A DNA stretch of 64,000 nucleotides from positions 698,330-762,329 of the forward strand of contig CP061209.1 in the NCBI GenBank assembly GCA_026016205.1. The letters run 5' to 3'. The translations under genes were made by a program, and so were the position numbers. Below, piece after piece: positions 45,188-54,581 of this stretch. The notes below the pieces were generated by a model, which made no database searches, was not told the DNA's origin, and worked only from the letters and a program-made list of their open reading frames with translations. Numbering within the stretch: the stretch's first letter is position 1; each line of letters starts with the position of its first letter. Source of the DNA: Methanosarcinales archaeon. GTDB lineage: Archaea; Halobacteriota; UBA148; JAUWXC01.

Positions 45188-47635
45188 TCATGCCTCGCGC
45201 AGTACTTCCACTTTGGATTTCTCCTCTGGCGTCATATATACCCTGACCTTGCTGGGGAATCTATCTGCCACTTCTGTCAGATGCGTAATCAATATAACCT
45301 TATCGAAGAACTCACCCATGTCAAACAGTTTCTTGACAAAGAGCCCTCTGCTGACTTCTGTGTCCAGGGAGCCTAAATCGCCTTCATCGATGAACAGCGT
45401 TTTCATTCTTCCAAACGTCCTGCCAACCTGTGGCATGCTCGCAAGTTCCTTGGCAATCGCAAACCTCAGCGCAACGTTAATCTGCGTTTTTTCACCACCA
45501 GAAAACTCCTGTACATCATGGAATTCTCCCTCTGCGCCTCCAACATCGATGCGCACGCCGTACCTGCTATTCTCCTCATAGGGAACTATCCGGACATTAT
45601 TAAAACGCCCGTCCGTTAGGTCAGATAGGTTAGAAGATGTTTCCCTGGCAAGTTGTGGGAGCAGTTGCTCTATTGCATACATCACGATTCCCTTCTTGTG
45701 AAATATCTTATCCTTCAGCAGCGTCAGCACCTCGGCGCTCTCCCGCAGGCCTTTAAGAGTGGCCTCAAGCGATTCTATTTGCTGGCTAATCGCCTGAAGG
45801 TCTGCTATCTCCGTTCCCAGTCGCCTCGCCTCCCCTTCTTTTCCATGAATAATGGCTTCAATGCCTCTCATTCTTTCTTGCAATTCCTTTAACTCACGCT
45901 CCGCCACTTCGTAGTTACTTTCAGACACTTCAAGCACTTTCAGCGACTGTTGCAGCTGTTCTAATTCCATCCCCTTTTGCCCCTTCTGAGTAGTCAAATC
46001 CTCGATGAGTTTTGAGACATCGCCAATCCGGTCAAGTTCATTTCTTTTCTGCTCGAGTTCGGTCTTCTTCCGGCGCAAGTCCTCCAGTTTCTGCCCTAAC
46101 TCCCTGAGCTGTTCCTGCTCTGAAACTCTAAATCCAGCAGAATCGACCTCAGCCTGAATTTCCTTTATCCTTGCGTCAATCTCTCCCTGTTTTACACGAT
46201 ATGCTTCCTCCTCCCTTTCCATATCGCCCTTGATTCGCACCATCTGGCTCTGCAATTCGGAGAGGATAAAGGAATCCGCATTTATTCTCGACGCCTGGGA
46301 AGAAAGGATGTTCAATTCATTTTTCGACGTCTCCCGCTCCCTGGCAAGACTGGCAACAAGTTCGTCCCTGCCACTTAACCATTCAATCTCCTTTTCTATC
46401 CTTGTGATGCGCTCGCCGAGTGCGCCCTCTTTCCTGAGAAGCGAAAATGCCTCATCCTTCCCTATGTCAGTGGTGATTTTGCCAAGTCTTTCTTCCTGTG
46501 CACTTATCAGAGAGGAGAATCGCTCCACCTCGTGTTGATGTTCGTCAGCAATCGTGCGCTTCTGGTTTTCGTATATCTGCATACGTTCCCGCAACTCTGT
46601 GGTTTTGCGCTCCTTTTCCTTCAGTATATCCCATTTAGATTGCATCGATTCATAGCCACTTGTCCCCTCACCCAGTTGGGCAATTGATTGCTTTAGTTCC
46701 ATTGCCTTTTGATTATCTTCGCGTGCCTTTGTGATTTTTGCACCCATTTCGGCTACGGCTCTGGACATCTCGGATGCCTTTGCTCTCATCTCCACAAATC
46801 TCTCATGTTCGCTTTTCAACTTCGCTAACAAGCCTTCCTTTTCTGTAATCGCCCTCTGCAACTCGCCTAATATTGCCTTTTTGCCCTCGACCTCTTTTTT
46901 CATCGCAGTGAGTTCTTCTTGCTTCTCTGGAAGTTTCGCCTGCTGCTCCATGCGCACGGTTAGCTCTGACGTCACGCCCTCTATCTTCAATCTGATGCCA
47001 TTCACTTTCTCTGCCACGATGTTTTGCGCTTTTTCAAATACCTCTAGCCTGAAGAGTTTCTGGAAAATCTCGAGCCTGTCAGCACCACTTTGCGCACCTA
47101 ACTCCTTCATCTCGTCCTGCCTAACGAAGGTTGAGTTTCTGAAGCCCACATAATCCAGGCCGATGATTTCCTGTACTTTCGCATCTAGTTCAGGGATAGA
47201 GCCGCTAATTGGCAGCCCGTTTCGTTTAAGGGCAATATAGGAGGCCCCAGAAGAGGTTAGCCCGCGCACCACCTCATATTGGTCGCGCTCTTGAGCAAAC
47301 GTTATCCTGACATATCCTCCTGGCTGACATATGTCCTCGATTTTTACATTCGGCAAATCCGTCCTGGAAGTGCGCTTGTATAATGCAAAGGTGATTGCAT
47401 CCAGCAAGGATGTCTTGCCCGAGCCCGTTTTGCCCACAATCACGGTAAATTTCTGCGGGAAATGAATCGTGGATTTGTCCAGATACCTCATGAAGCCCTT
47501 GAGCTCGATCTCACCTATTACAAAGCCATCACCGGTGCTTCCAAGAGCTTCGACGGGTGTTTCCTTCACATCCTCTAACTTTACATCCTCTAACTTCACA
47601 TCCTCCGAGAACGACGTCAGCGTCCTACTCTGCAT
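45188..47635 (-). CDS. rad50: Rad50/SbcC-like ATPase without a zinc hook
   Basis: 815 aa, partner of Mre11 in double-strand break processing. Walker A VGKTGSGKTSLLDAIT (about residues 67-82), signature EFSGGEKTQINVALRF, Walker B MKTLFIDEGDLGSLD, and a long coiled coil (about 190-650). A normal Rad50 has a CXXC zinc hook at the coil apex; here the only Cys is in EDICQPGG near the N-terminus, so no hook is possible. The first 40 residues are an unusual extension with tandem VKLED units (EDVKLEDVKLEDVKE), encoded by a short direct DNA repeat at 47570-47605. The true start may be further in, near FVIGEIELKGF, but no ATG is close. Overlaps mre11 by 11 bp. Confidence 0.9.
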   Translation of the reverse strand: MQSRTLTSFSEDVKLEDVKLEDVKETPVEALGSTGDGFVIGEIELKGFMRYLDKSTIHFPQKFTVIVGKTGSGKTSLLDAITFALYKRTSRTDLPNVKIEDICQPGGYVRITFAQERDQYEVVRGLTSSGASYIALKRNGLPISGSIPELDAKVQEIIGLDYVGFRNSTFVRQDEMKELGAQSGADRLEIFQKLFRLEVFEKAQNIVAEKVNGIRLKIEGVTSELTVRMEQQAKLPEKQEELTAMKKEVEGKKAILGELQRAITEKEGLLAKLKSEHERFVEMRAKASEMSRAVAEMGAKITKAREDNQKAMELKQSIAQLGEGTSGYESMQSKWDILKEKERKTTELRERMQIYENQKRTIADEHQHEVERFSSLISAQEERLGKITTDIGKDEAFSLLRKEGALGERITRIEKEIEWLSGRDELVASLARERETSKNELNILSSQASRINADSFILSELQSQMVRIKGDMEREEEAYRVKQGEIDARIKEIQAEVDSAGFRVSEQEQLRELGQKLEDLRRKKTELEQKRNELDRIGDVSKLIEDLTTQKGQKGMELEQLQQSLKVLEVSESNYEVAERELKELQERMRGIEAIIHGKEGEARRLGTEIADLQAISQQIESLEATLKGLRESAEVLTLLKDKIFHKKGIVMYAIEQLLPQLARETSSNLSDLTDGRFNNVRIVPYEENSRYGVRIDVGGAEGEFHDVQEFSGGEKTQINVALRFAIAKELASMPQVGRTFGRMKTLFIDEGDLGSLDTEVSRGLFVKKLFDMGEFFDKVILITHLTEVADRFPSKVRVYMTPEEKSKVEVLREA

Positions 47636-48833
47636 GTAGCACCTCCTTCAGCGCAGCCCTGCCTTCCTCCAGCAGCTTTTCGCGCTTGGGGTGGGTTTGA
47701 TAATTTGAATCGATGAATTTCCTGAGCAACTCAAATGGGTCCATCGTGTAGCTGGTGAATCCAACCTTTTCTCCTGATTTTTCATGCCAGTGCACATCAT
47801 AGTTAAACGCACCGTTTAGTCTCTCAGCAATCTTGTACTCGGCAACCTTGCCCCTCAGCCCTTCGTCAATTTCTATTTCCAAACGGACCAACTTGTCTGT
47901 CACGTCCGGAATGGCATCTAAAATTTTTAGGGTCGGGTCATCGTGTGCGGTCACTTCCACGTTAATCTTCAGCATGTCCCTTGTCGGCAACTCCACGAAT
48001 CGCCATTTCTCCTGCTCGGATGGGCTGATTACAACAAAGCCCTTCTTGTCGTCTTTTTCCCCCCAATCAATTCTCTCGACTGCGCCCGTATACACAATCT
48101 CAGTTCCCTGTGCGTGCATTACCTGATGGAAGTGGATGTGCCCAAAAACCGCAAGGTCCACAGCAGGAACCATGTCCTTTCTGAATGAGAACTCGCCTGG
48201 CAAGACCTCCGGATATGCGAGCCCCTCCCCCAATTTCGCACCTTCGACATAATAATGGGCAAGCAAGAGTTTAAAATCTGTATTTAACTCATCAGACCGG
48301 TCATGAATCCACTGCTTCAAAAATTCCTGGCCCTGGGAGAAGAGCTGCTCTTGTGGAATTTCCCTGTTTGATTCGCCAACCAAGCCTGCGATGTCCGCTG
48401 GATGCATGTATGGAATGATAATGCAGCCAATAACCTTGCCATCGACCTCAAATCTCTCCACCGCCGGTTTTCGATATACACTAACATGAGGATAACCCCT
48501 AAAATCATCGATGGATGTGCCCCTGTTGCCATGGGGCTGGTCGTGATTGCCCGCAAGTATCCAGACCTTGATATTTGCCCTTGCTAAGGGCTCGATGACA
48601 TCCCTCCTAACCAGTTCACGAAAGGTTGGACTGACATGCGTCCTGTCAAAAAGGTCGCCGACGATGATGAAGAGTTTTGCACCATGATCGATTGCGAACT
48701 GCGCTGCCTTGGCAAAATTGTTATGGATGTCAAAAACCCTTTTTGATAGGCCTGTTTCCGGGTCGATCTGGAACCCAAAATTAACGCCCTCGTGAACGTC
48801 TCCTACGACGATGATTTCATTCATTATTGTCAC
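47625..48833 (-). CDS. mre11: Mre11/SbcD-like nuclease
   Basis: 402 aa, manganese-dependent exo/endonuclease of the Mre11-Rad50 complex. Calcineurin-type metal motifs in order: VVGDVHEG, IVGDLFDRTHVSP, LAGNHDQPHG, LLAHYYVEG, and VFGHIHFHQV. The C-terminal part should bind the Rad50 coil base. GTG at 48833 is the longest start; ATG at 48824 (MNEIIVVGDVHEG) is more like relatives. First gene of a likely mre11-rad50-nifB transcript. Confidence 0.94.
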   Translation of the reverse strand: MTIMNEIIVVGDVHEGVNFGFQIDPETGLSKRVFDIHNNFAKAAQFAIDHGAKLFIIVGDLFDRTHVSPTFRELVRRDVIEPLARANIKVWILAGNHDQPHGNRGTSIDDFRGYPHVSVYRKPAVERFEVDGKVIGCIIIPYMHPADIAGLVGESNREIPQEQLFSQGQEFLKQWIHDRSDELNTDFKLLLAHYYVEGAKLGEGLAYPEVLPGEFSFRKDMVPAVDLAVFGHIHFHQVMHAQGTEIVYTGAVERIDWGEKDDKKGFVVISPSEQEKWRFVELPTRDMLKINVEVTAHDDPTLKILDAIPDVTDKLVRLEIEIDEGLRGKVAEYKIAERLNGAFNYDVHWHEKSGEKVGFTSYTMDPFELLRKFIDSNYQTHPKREKLLEEGRAALKEVLHAE

Positions 48834-48937
48834 TGACTCTTTATATTATTCAGTTAAAAGGTTTGTCGATATGGAGTGAAATTAATCAAGCGATAACTTT
48901 TTTGCCATCTACATCATAGTTTGATGCGGTGAATAAC

Positions 48938-49168
48938 ATGGTCGTCGGAGTTACGATGATAAACGTCGTTCCAGGAGAAGAAAGGTCAGTCTATAACGAA
49001 CTGATGAAAATGGGGGAGATCAAAGATGTCTTCCACGTATTTGGTGAGTATGACTTCGTCGTGGTCATGGAAGTCGAGGGTCTGAGCACCCTGAACAAGC
49101 TGGTGGACCAGATAAGGGAAATAAATGGCGTCACGGCAACCAAAACTATCGTTGGTGCCGAGCTTTAA
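48938..49168 (+). CDS. Stand-alone Lrp/AsnC ligand-binding (RAM) domain protein
   Basis: 76 aa: VVGVTMINVVPGEERSVYNE, FHVFGEYDFVVVMEVEGL and a final VTATKTIVGAEL form one complete alpha/beta RAM fold with no DNA-binding domain. Such small proteins bind amino acids or modulate full Lrp regulators. GTG at 48929 is in frame, but GGTGA ahead of ATG 48938 favours the latter. Single gene with its own upstream AT-rich region. Confidence 0.88.
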   Translation: MVVGVTMINVVPGEERSVYNELMKMGEIKDVFHVFGEYDFVVVMEVEGLSTLNKLVDQIREINGVTATKTIVGAEL

Positions 49169-49347
49169 TTCGCGCATTTTAAATATATTTCAAAACATAG
49201 ATATAGAGAGGATGTTAAACGCAGTGATGCAAGGGTGTAAACTCGGAAAAATAGCAGTAACAGTTAAATAATTGCCCAGCATATTAAGTGTGGGGGTGGG
49301 CAAAAACACCTCTTTTTGACTTTATTGGTCGTATGAAAGGTGAATGA
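49169..49347 (+). promoter_or_regulatory. Promoter and long leader of top6BA
   Basis: TTTTAAATATATTT (49177-49190) is a strong TATA box. It would start RNA near 49209, leaving a leader of about 140 nt before top6B. Just after that point, GAGAGG precedes an ATG at 49212 that opens a 19-codon frame ending at 49271. A GGTG/CACC stem followed by TTTTT lies near 49297-49318. A second TATA-like sequence (CATATTAAG, about 49279) could give a short leader instead. Confidence 0.4.
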
Positions 49348-51219
49348 ATGGCAAACTTGATTGCAGAGGAATTAGCAAAGAAGCAAAAAGCGATAAGCGT
49401 TGCTGAGTTCTTTGAAAAGAACAAGCAGATACTCGGATTCGACTCGGCGCCGAGATGTCTTATTACATGCGTCAAAGAGGCAGTAGATAATGCATTGGAT
49501 GCCTGCGAGGATGCTGGTATTCTTCCTGATATTTTAGTGCAAATTGAGAAGGCAGACAGAAATAACTATAGAGTCATAGTCGAGGACAATGGCCCTGGAA
49601 TCGTCAAAGCACAGATACCGAGAATTTTTGGTAAATTGCTCTATGGCTCACGATTTCACGAACTAAGGCAGAGCAGGGGGCAGCAAGGCATCGGCATCTC
49701 AGCGGCAGTGCTTTATTCACAGCTAACATCGGGAAAGCCCACCAAGATCACCTCTAGAATCGGGAAAGACCAGCCTGCGCATTATTATGAATTAATCATC
49801 AATACCAAGACCAACGAGCCGGAGATTGTAGCCGAAAATGTGGTCGAGTGGGATATACCGCATGGAACCAGGAGCGAGATGGAACTGGAGGGAGCATATG
49901 TCAAAGGGCGCCGCCAGTCCGTCTATGAATACCTCAAGGACACGGCAATTGTGAACCCGCATGCGCGAATCACGTTAATTGAACCTGATGGCAATGAGGA
50001 GATGTTTGAGCGCGTAACTGACCAGGCGCCCCTAAAAGCGGATGCGATTAGACCACATCCAGAAGGGACAGAACTGGGCACTCTAATCAAGATGCTCAGA
50101 TACACAGACCGCTACAAGCTGATGTCATTTTTGATGAACGAATTTGCTAGGATAGGACGAAAGACAGCTGAAGACCTGTGCAAAGTTGCAAACCTGGATC
50201 TGGAGGCGAATCCAAACGACCTGTCAAGAGACCAGGCATTGCGACTTCTGGAGGCATTCAAAACCGTCAAGATAACGGCCCCTCCCACTGACTGCCTATC
50301 GCCGATTGGCAAGGACTTAATCTATAAAGGGTTGGAGAAAGAGTACAACGTCGACTTCATCACAACCACCACGAGACCACCTGCAGTGCATTCTGGCAAC
50401 CCGTTCGTGGTCGAGGCGGGCATCGCCTATGGCGGCAGTCTGCCGAAAGAGGATAAAATTACCATACTCAGGTTTGCTAACAGGGTGCCGCTGCTGTACC
50501 AGCAGGGCGGATGTGCTATTACACACGCCATCGAGAGGATGAATTGGAGGCAGTACGATGTGGACCAACCAGGGGGGAGTGGGGTTCCTGTCGGCCCACT
50601 GGTCGTATCCATCCATGTCGCATCCACGAAGGTCCCGTTTACATCTGAATCCAAGGATGCAATAGCGGATATACCAGAGATAATAGACGAGGTTGAATTA
50701 ACAGTCAGGCATATTGCCAGAGACTTGAGAAATTACCTTTCGAGGCAGAAATTGCTGGAGAAACGCAAGGAAAAAGAGGAGATTATCAAGAAGGTTCTGC
50801 CAAAAATGGTCACAAAGGTCTCTTCAATCCTTGGAAAAGAGGAGCCCGACATTATGCCAATCGTGGCGAACATCATGGGCAATGTCCTTGTCCAGCGAAA
50901 AATCACGGGAGATAATGACCAGCGCGAGGTAACGATTCGACTTAAAAACTTTGGAGAGCATGCGAGGACGTTCAAATTGCATGAACTATCCAAATATGAA
51001 CTCGTAAAGGCGGACCCCACAGCAAAAATCGTGGAAATGGATGGCGATGCCACCCAGATATGGAAGATATCGCTGAAACCTGAGGAGGAAAGAATGCTGC
51101 AATATAGCATCAAGCACGATGGGGATCCGGAATTCCCCATGCCCGTAGTCGAGGACATAGATGACGAACTGGTCACCGGTGCAAGGGCTTTAGAGCTGGA
51201 AGGGGTTGAGGAAGAATGA
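49348..51219 (+). CDS. top6B: DNA topoisomerase VI subunit B
   Basis: ATPase subunit of the type IIB topoisomerase. 623 aa. GHKL motifs: [38 protein letters not shown] and [20 protein letters not shown]; then the H2TH region, a transducer domain with the switch lysine area, and a long C-terminal domain (about 530-623). Overlaps top6A by an ATGA. Adjacent TopVI genes are standard in euryarchaea. Confidence 0.97.
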   Translation: MANLIAEELAKKQKAISVAEFFEKNKQILGFDSAPRCLITCVKEAVDNALDACEDAGILPDILVQIEKADRNNYRVIVEDNGPGIVKAQIPRIFGKLLYGSRFHELRQSRGQQGIGISAAVLYSQLTSGKPTKITSRIGKDQPAHYYELIINTKTNEPEIVAENVVEWDIPHGTRSEMELEGAYVKGRRQSVYEYLKDTAIVNPHARITLIEPDGNEEMFERVTDQAPLKADAIRPHPEGTELGTLIKMLRYTDRYKLMSFLMNEFARIGRKTAEDLCKVANLDLEANPNDLSRDQALRLLEAFKTVKITAPPTDCLSPIGKDLIYKGLEKEYNVDFITTTTRPPAVHSGNPFVVEAGIAYGGSLPKEDKITILRFANRVPLLYQQGGCAITHAIERMNWRQYDVDQPGGSGVPVGPLVVSIHVASTKVPFTSESKDAIADIPEIIDEVELTVRHIARDLRNYLSRQKLLEKRKEKEEIIKKVLPKMVTKVSSILGKEEPDIMPIVANIMGNVLVQRKITGDNDQREVTIRLKNFGEHARTFKLHELSKYELVKADPTAKIVEMDGDATQIWKISLKPEEERMLQYSIKHDGDPEFPMPVVEDIDDELVTGARALELEGVEEE

Positions 51220-52316
51220 GCGCAAAAGCGAAAACAAGAGAAAAAGATGAACTGACAAAGAAAAAACTGCTCGACCTCATAAAAGAGTTTTACGGCCAAT
51301 TACAGAGCGAGCAGGTTCCGTACCTCAATCTGCCGACCAGGACAAAAGCCAATATTGAGTATAATGATGTATCAGAGGTGTGGGTTTATGGCAGCAGAGA
51401 GAGCATGAGGAGTGCAAAAACCGTTAGGGGCGCATACCAGTTACTCAAAACCTCGTATGTAGTAGATTTTCTGAAAACCCAGTTAGATCAAGCAAAATCT
51501 TCCACGTTGAGGGAGCTGTACTATATCTCCGAGAACTGGGACGTAGCAAAGTTCAGGGAACAGCAGGAAAGCGACAGGCTGATTGAAGACCTGGAAATCG
51601 TGAGTGAGTTGCAAAGGGAGAACTTCCATATCAGGCCGGAGGAGGATGGTGCCTCTATCATGGGCCCCATTAAAATCAAGGAGCAGACGAGAAGGGGCAC
51701 AAAAGTAATCCATTGCCAGGATGATGTCGGCGATGCCGGATACCAGATCCCAAATAATGTTAATAATATAGAGTTCCTGGAGCACGATGCAAAAATGATA
51801 GTGGCGATAGAAACTGGTGGTATGAAGGACAGGCTGATTGAGAACGGCTTTGATGAAAAGTTTAACGCGATTATCGTGCACCTGAAGGGGCAGCCGGCCA
51901 GAAGCACAAGGCGATTGCTCAAACGGATGAATGAAGAGCTGAAGATTCCGGTGGTAGTATTCACCGATGGGGACCCGTGGTCCTATAGGATATTCGCCTC
52001 CGTGGCGTATGGGGCAATTAAGAGTGCTCACCTATCAGAATACATGGCAACTCCTGCAGCGCAGTTCATCGGCGTTCGCCCTTCGGACATAGTCAGCTAC
52101 GAATTACCGACCGATAAGTTGTCTGACCAGGACATAAAGGCACTGCACTCGATGCTTTCTGACCCAAGATTCGAAACTGAATTCTGGACGAATGAAATCA
52201 ATCTGCAACTTGAGTTAAACAAGAAGAGCGAGCAACAGTCACTGGCAAAGTATGGACTGGATTACGTGACGGACAAATATCTGCCAGAGCGCCTGACTGA
52301 GATGGGCGTAATTTAG
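51216..52316 (+). CDS. top6A: DNA topoisomerase VI subunit A
   Basis: 366-aa Spo11-like DNA-cleaving subunit. Winged helix with the catalytic Tyr in [14 protein letters not shown] (Y102 or Y103); TOPRIM acidic residues in [14 protein letters not shown] and [15 protein letters not shown]. The basic start ([16 protein letters not shown]) is typical. Cleaves both strands with 5' phosphotyrosyl links and passes a duplex under control of subunit B. Confidence 0.97.
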   Translation: MSAKAKTREKDELTKKKLLDLIKEFYGQLQSEQVPYLNLPTRTKANIEYNDVSEVWVYGSRESMRSAKTVRGAYQLLKTSYVVDFLKTQLDQAKSSTLRELYYISENWDVAKFREQQESDRLIEDLEIVSELQRENFHIRPEEDGASIMGPIKIKEQTRRGTKVIHCQDDVGDAGYQIPNNVNNIEFLEHDAKMIVAIETGGMKDRLIENGFDEKFNAIIVHLKGQPARSTRRLLKRMNEELKIPVVVFTDGDPWSYRIFASVAYGAIKSAHLSEYMATPAAQFIGVRPSDIVSYELPTDKLSDQDIKALHSMLSDPRFETEFWTNEINLQLELNKKSEQQSLAKYGLDYVTDKYLPERLTEMGVI

Positions 52317-52486
52317 AGCCTCTCGATTTTTCTGAAGGTAGATACTTCGCGCAGCAGATTGTGCAGCGTTGGTGGCAATTTTCCCTTCAGCATGTAAATG
52401 CTCCATGCATAATACGCATAAGCGTAGATGCCGAGAACGATATAAAGAGAGCCGAACATAATCTCGCTCGGCAGCAGGATATCCAT
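52313..52486 (-). CDS. Candidate small membrane protein (57 aa)
   Basis: From ATG 52486 the frame reads [20 protein letters not shown], then [20 protein letters not shown] and a basic end RKIERL. The frame stays open upstream with a further hydrophobic stretch (IKSLKILSLILVIPTITIL) starting at an ATA codon at 52543, itself 7 bases after GGTGG; this may be a mutated or non-standard start. It follows the radical SAM gene on the same strand, and its stop overlaps the top6A stop region. Two-helix protein of unknown function; composition favours a real gene. Confidence 0.5.
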   Translation of the reverse strand: MDILLPSEIMFGSLYIVLGIYAYAYYAWSIYMLKGKLPPTLHNLLREVSTFRKIERL

Positions 52487-52559
52487 AAGGATTGTGATAG
52501 TCGGGATTACCAGAATTAAAGATAGAATTTTGAGAGATTTTATCGTGTTTCCACCGTGA

Positions 52560-52567
52560 TTTTTTTT
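52560..52567 (+). terminator. Oligo-T tract, possible terminator
   Basis: Eight T residues on the plus strand, 244 bp after top6A. Archaeal polymerase stops at such tracts. It is the longest T run seen in this region and would limit read-through from top6BA into antisense of the radical SAM gene. Confidence 0.35.
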
Positions 52568-52575
52568 GTTTAAAC

Positions 52576-53592
52576 CTATCGCTCTTGCAAGCTTATTATA
52601 TTCACTTCAAATCCGCATTTCGAACACTTATTGCCTGCACCAAGACGGTTAATCACGCTGTACCCATGGCGTTCGATGAGAAGTTCATTGCACTTAGGAC
52701 AAAATGTACTCTCGTACTTATGCCCGAGCACGTTGCCGATGTAAACATAGTCAATGCCGCATTCTTTTGCGATTTTATGCGCCTCTTCCAGCGTCTCCAC
52801 TGGTGTTGGTGGAACATCGGTCATCTGGTGATGTGGATAGAAACGCGAGAAGTGGACTGGCGTATCTGCTCCAATGCCAACAACCCATTCCGCAAATCGC
52901 CTGAGCTCCGCTGGGCTGTCATTATGCTCTGGAATAACCAGGTAGGTGACCTCAAGATGAATCTTCTTTTTCTTCATCCGTTCGCATGTCCTGAGAACAG
53001 GGTCAAGTTTTGCACCGCTGATGCGCCTACAAAACTTATCGGTAAACGCCTTGACATCGACGTTAGCTGCATCCAGATATGGTGCTATCTTGTTCAGCGC
53101 AGCCTCACTCATGAAACCATTGGTCACATAAACCGTGTACAGGCCAGCCTTCTTCGCCAGTTTTGCGGAATCATATGTGTACTCGAACCAGATGGTCGGC
53201 TCATTATAGGTCCAGGAGATGCCTTCACATCCATATTGCTTTGCCAGTTCAATTGACTTCTCGGGCGTGGTCTCCTGTGTGGGCACTTCTTCCACATCTG
53301 CGAATGCGATACCATAGTTCTGGCAGTGCCTGCATCTGAAGTTGCAGCTCACAGTTCCGAGCGAGAGTGCCGTTGACCCGGGATAAAAATGGAATAGCGG
53401 CTTTTTTTCTATCGGATCGACGTTGATCGAAGATACGGAGTTATATATCAGCGTGTAGAGTTTGCCGCCCTGGTTCTCCCTGACGCGGCATATGCCCCTT
53501 TTGCCCTCTGCAATGGTGCACTGGTGGGCGCATAGATTGCACTGCACCTTGCCATCTGCCAGAGGCTTCCAGAGCATTGCTTCTTTTTTCAT
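52576..53592 (-). CDS. AmmeMemoRadiSam-system radical SAM enzyme
   Basis: About 338 aa from ATG 53592, behind AGGTGAGG. N-terminal Cys motifs CNLCAHQCTI and GKRGICRVRENQGG, then IEKKPLFHFYPGSTALSLG and the SAM-cluster triad CNFRCRHC. WTYNEPTIWFEYTYD and HFSRFYPHHQMTDVPPTP are family marks. The end has two CXXC pairs (CPKC, CSKCGFEV), a likely zinc or FeS ribbon. This is the radical SAM member of the set found with Memo and AMMECR1 proteins, related to pyruvate formate-lyase activases; the substrate is unknown. Neither Memo nor AMMECR1 is in the window. Follows thiL by 4 bp. Confidence 0.88.
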   Translation of the reverse strand: MKKEAMLWKPLADGKVQCNLCAHQCTIAEGKRGICRVRENQGGKLYTLIYNSVSSINVDPIEKKPLFHFYPGSTALSLGTVSCNFRCRHCQNYGIAFADVEEVPTQETTPEKSIELAKQYGCEGISWTYNEPTIWFEYTYDSAKLAKKAGLYTVYVTNGFMSEAALNKIAPYLDAANVDVKAFTDKFCRRISGAKLDPVLRTCERMKKKKIHLEVTYLVIPEHNDSPAELRRFAEWVVGIGADTPVHFSRFYPHHQMTDVPPTPVETLEEAHKIAKECGIDYVYIGNVLGHKYESTFCPKCNELLIERHGYSVINRLGAGNKCSKCGFEVNIISLQER

Positions 53593-53596
53593 ACCC

Positions 53597-54541
53597 TCAC
53601 CTGAAATGTTCGTATCCTCTTGCCTCAATCTTTTCGGTCACGCCGTTCTTTTTAATTAGAATATCACCAGAAGTAACCTCGCCTATCACGGCAAACTGGC
53701 ACGCCTTTCCTGCATTCTCTAAATAGTCTGGCTTAATGGTAAACAGAAGTTCAAAATCACCAGCGCCATATAAAGGCAGATCAAGATCAGTGGAAATAAC
53801 TTTAGTTTCGTCCAGGACTGGCAACTTATCACCATAAATCAGAAAACCGACGCTGTTCGCCTTGCTCAAGTCATGCAGCGAAAGCGCAAGACCGTCGCTA
53901 ATATCCATCATAGATGTCACCGCGCCGGATTCTGCCAGCGCAAGCGCTTCCCTGACCCTTGGCTGGGGCTCGAACAACTTTTTGGTCAGCGTATGCCTGA
54001 CATCTTGCGCAACATCCATCTTCAACGCCCTAAGACCTGCCTCTGTTGTTCCCAACTCACCAGTCACGCAGACCAAATCACCTTTTCGAGCACCTCTGCG
54101 CCTCAGCAATTTGCCCTTTTCAACACTACCAAGAGCAGTGCAGACTATCGTGAGCTCATCATGCTCATCCGTGTCCCCGCCAACGATGGATGTACTGAAC
54201 TCCTCTGCGCATGCATTCATGCCTTTTATGATATCCTCGACAAGGACAATCTCCATGTTATTGGGAAGTCCTAATGCCGTGAGGATGGCAAGTGGCCTTC
54301 CGCCCATCGCAGCGATGTCACTCAAGGTAACGGCAACAGCCATCCAACCCACCTGCCAGGGAGCCATCCCATCCGGAAAATCCGTACTCTTGTGAAGCAT
54401 ATCGGTGGTTATAAGAAGATATTCATCGCCATAGTCCAGGACAGCGCAGTCATCCTCTCCGGCGCCAAGGACGATGTCATGTGGCAACAGTTGGGAGATC
54501 CTGTTTATGAGGGCGCGCTCTCCTATATCTCGAGCTTTCAT
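53597..54541 (-). CDS. thiL: Thiamine-monophosphate kinase
   Basis: Makes thiamine diphosphate from the monophosphate. About 314 aa from ATG 54541 (MKARDIGERALINRI); the open frame runs back through the divergent nitroreductase gene, which is not credible. Motifs: LGAGEDDCAVLDYGDEYLL, TTDMLHKSTDFP, VAVTLSDIAAMGGRPLA, VGGDTDEHDEL and MMDISDGLALSLHDL. ATG at 54553 (MYDSM) is an alternative start. Confidence 0.93.
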   Translation of the reverse strand: MKARDIGERALINRISQLLPHDIVLGAGEDDCAVLDYGDEYLLITTDMLHKSTDFPDGMAPWQVGWMAVAVTLSDIAAMGGRPLAILTALGLPNNMEIVLVEDIIKGMNACAEEFSTSIVGGDTDEHDELTIVCTALGSVEKGKLLRRRGARKGDLVCVTGELGTTEAGLRALKMDVAQDVRHTLTKKLFEPQPRVREALALAESGAVTSMMDISDGLALSLHDLSKANSVGFLIYGDKLPVLDETKVISTDLDLPLYGAGDFELLFTIKPDYLENAGKACQFAVIGEVTSGDILIKKNGVTEKIEARGYEHFR

Positions 54542-54581
54542 CGAATCGTACATATACCGATGAGAGAATAATAACCTTGTT

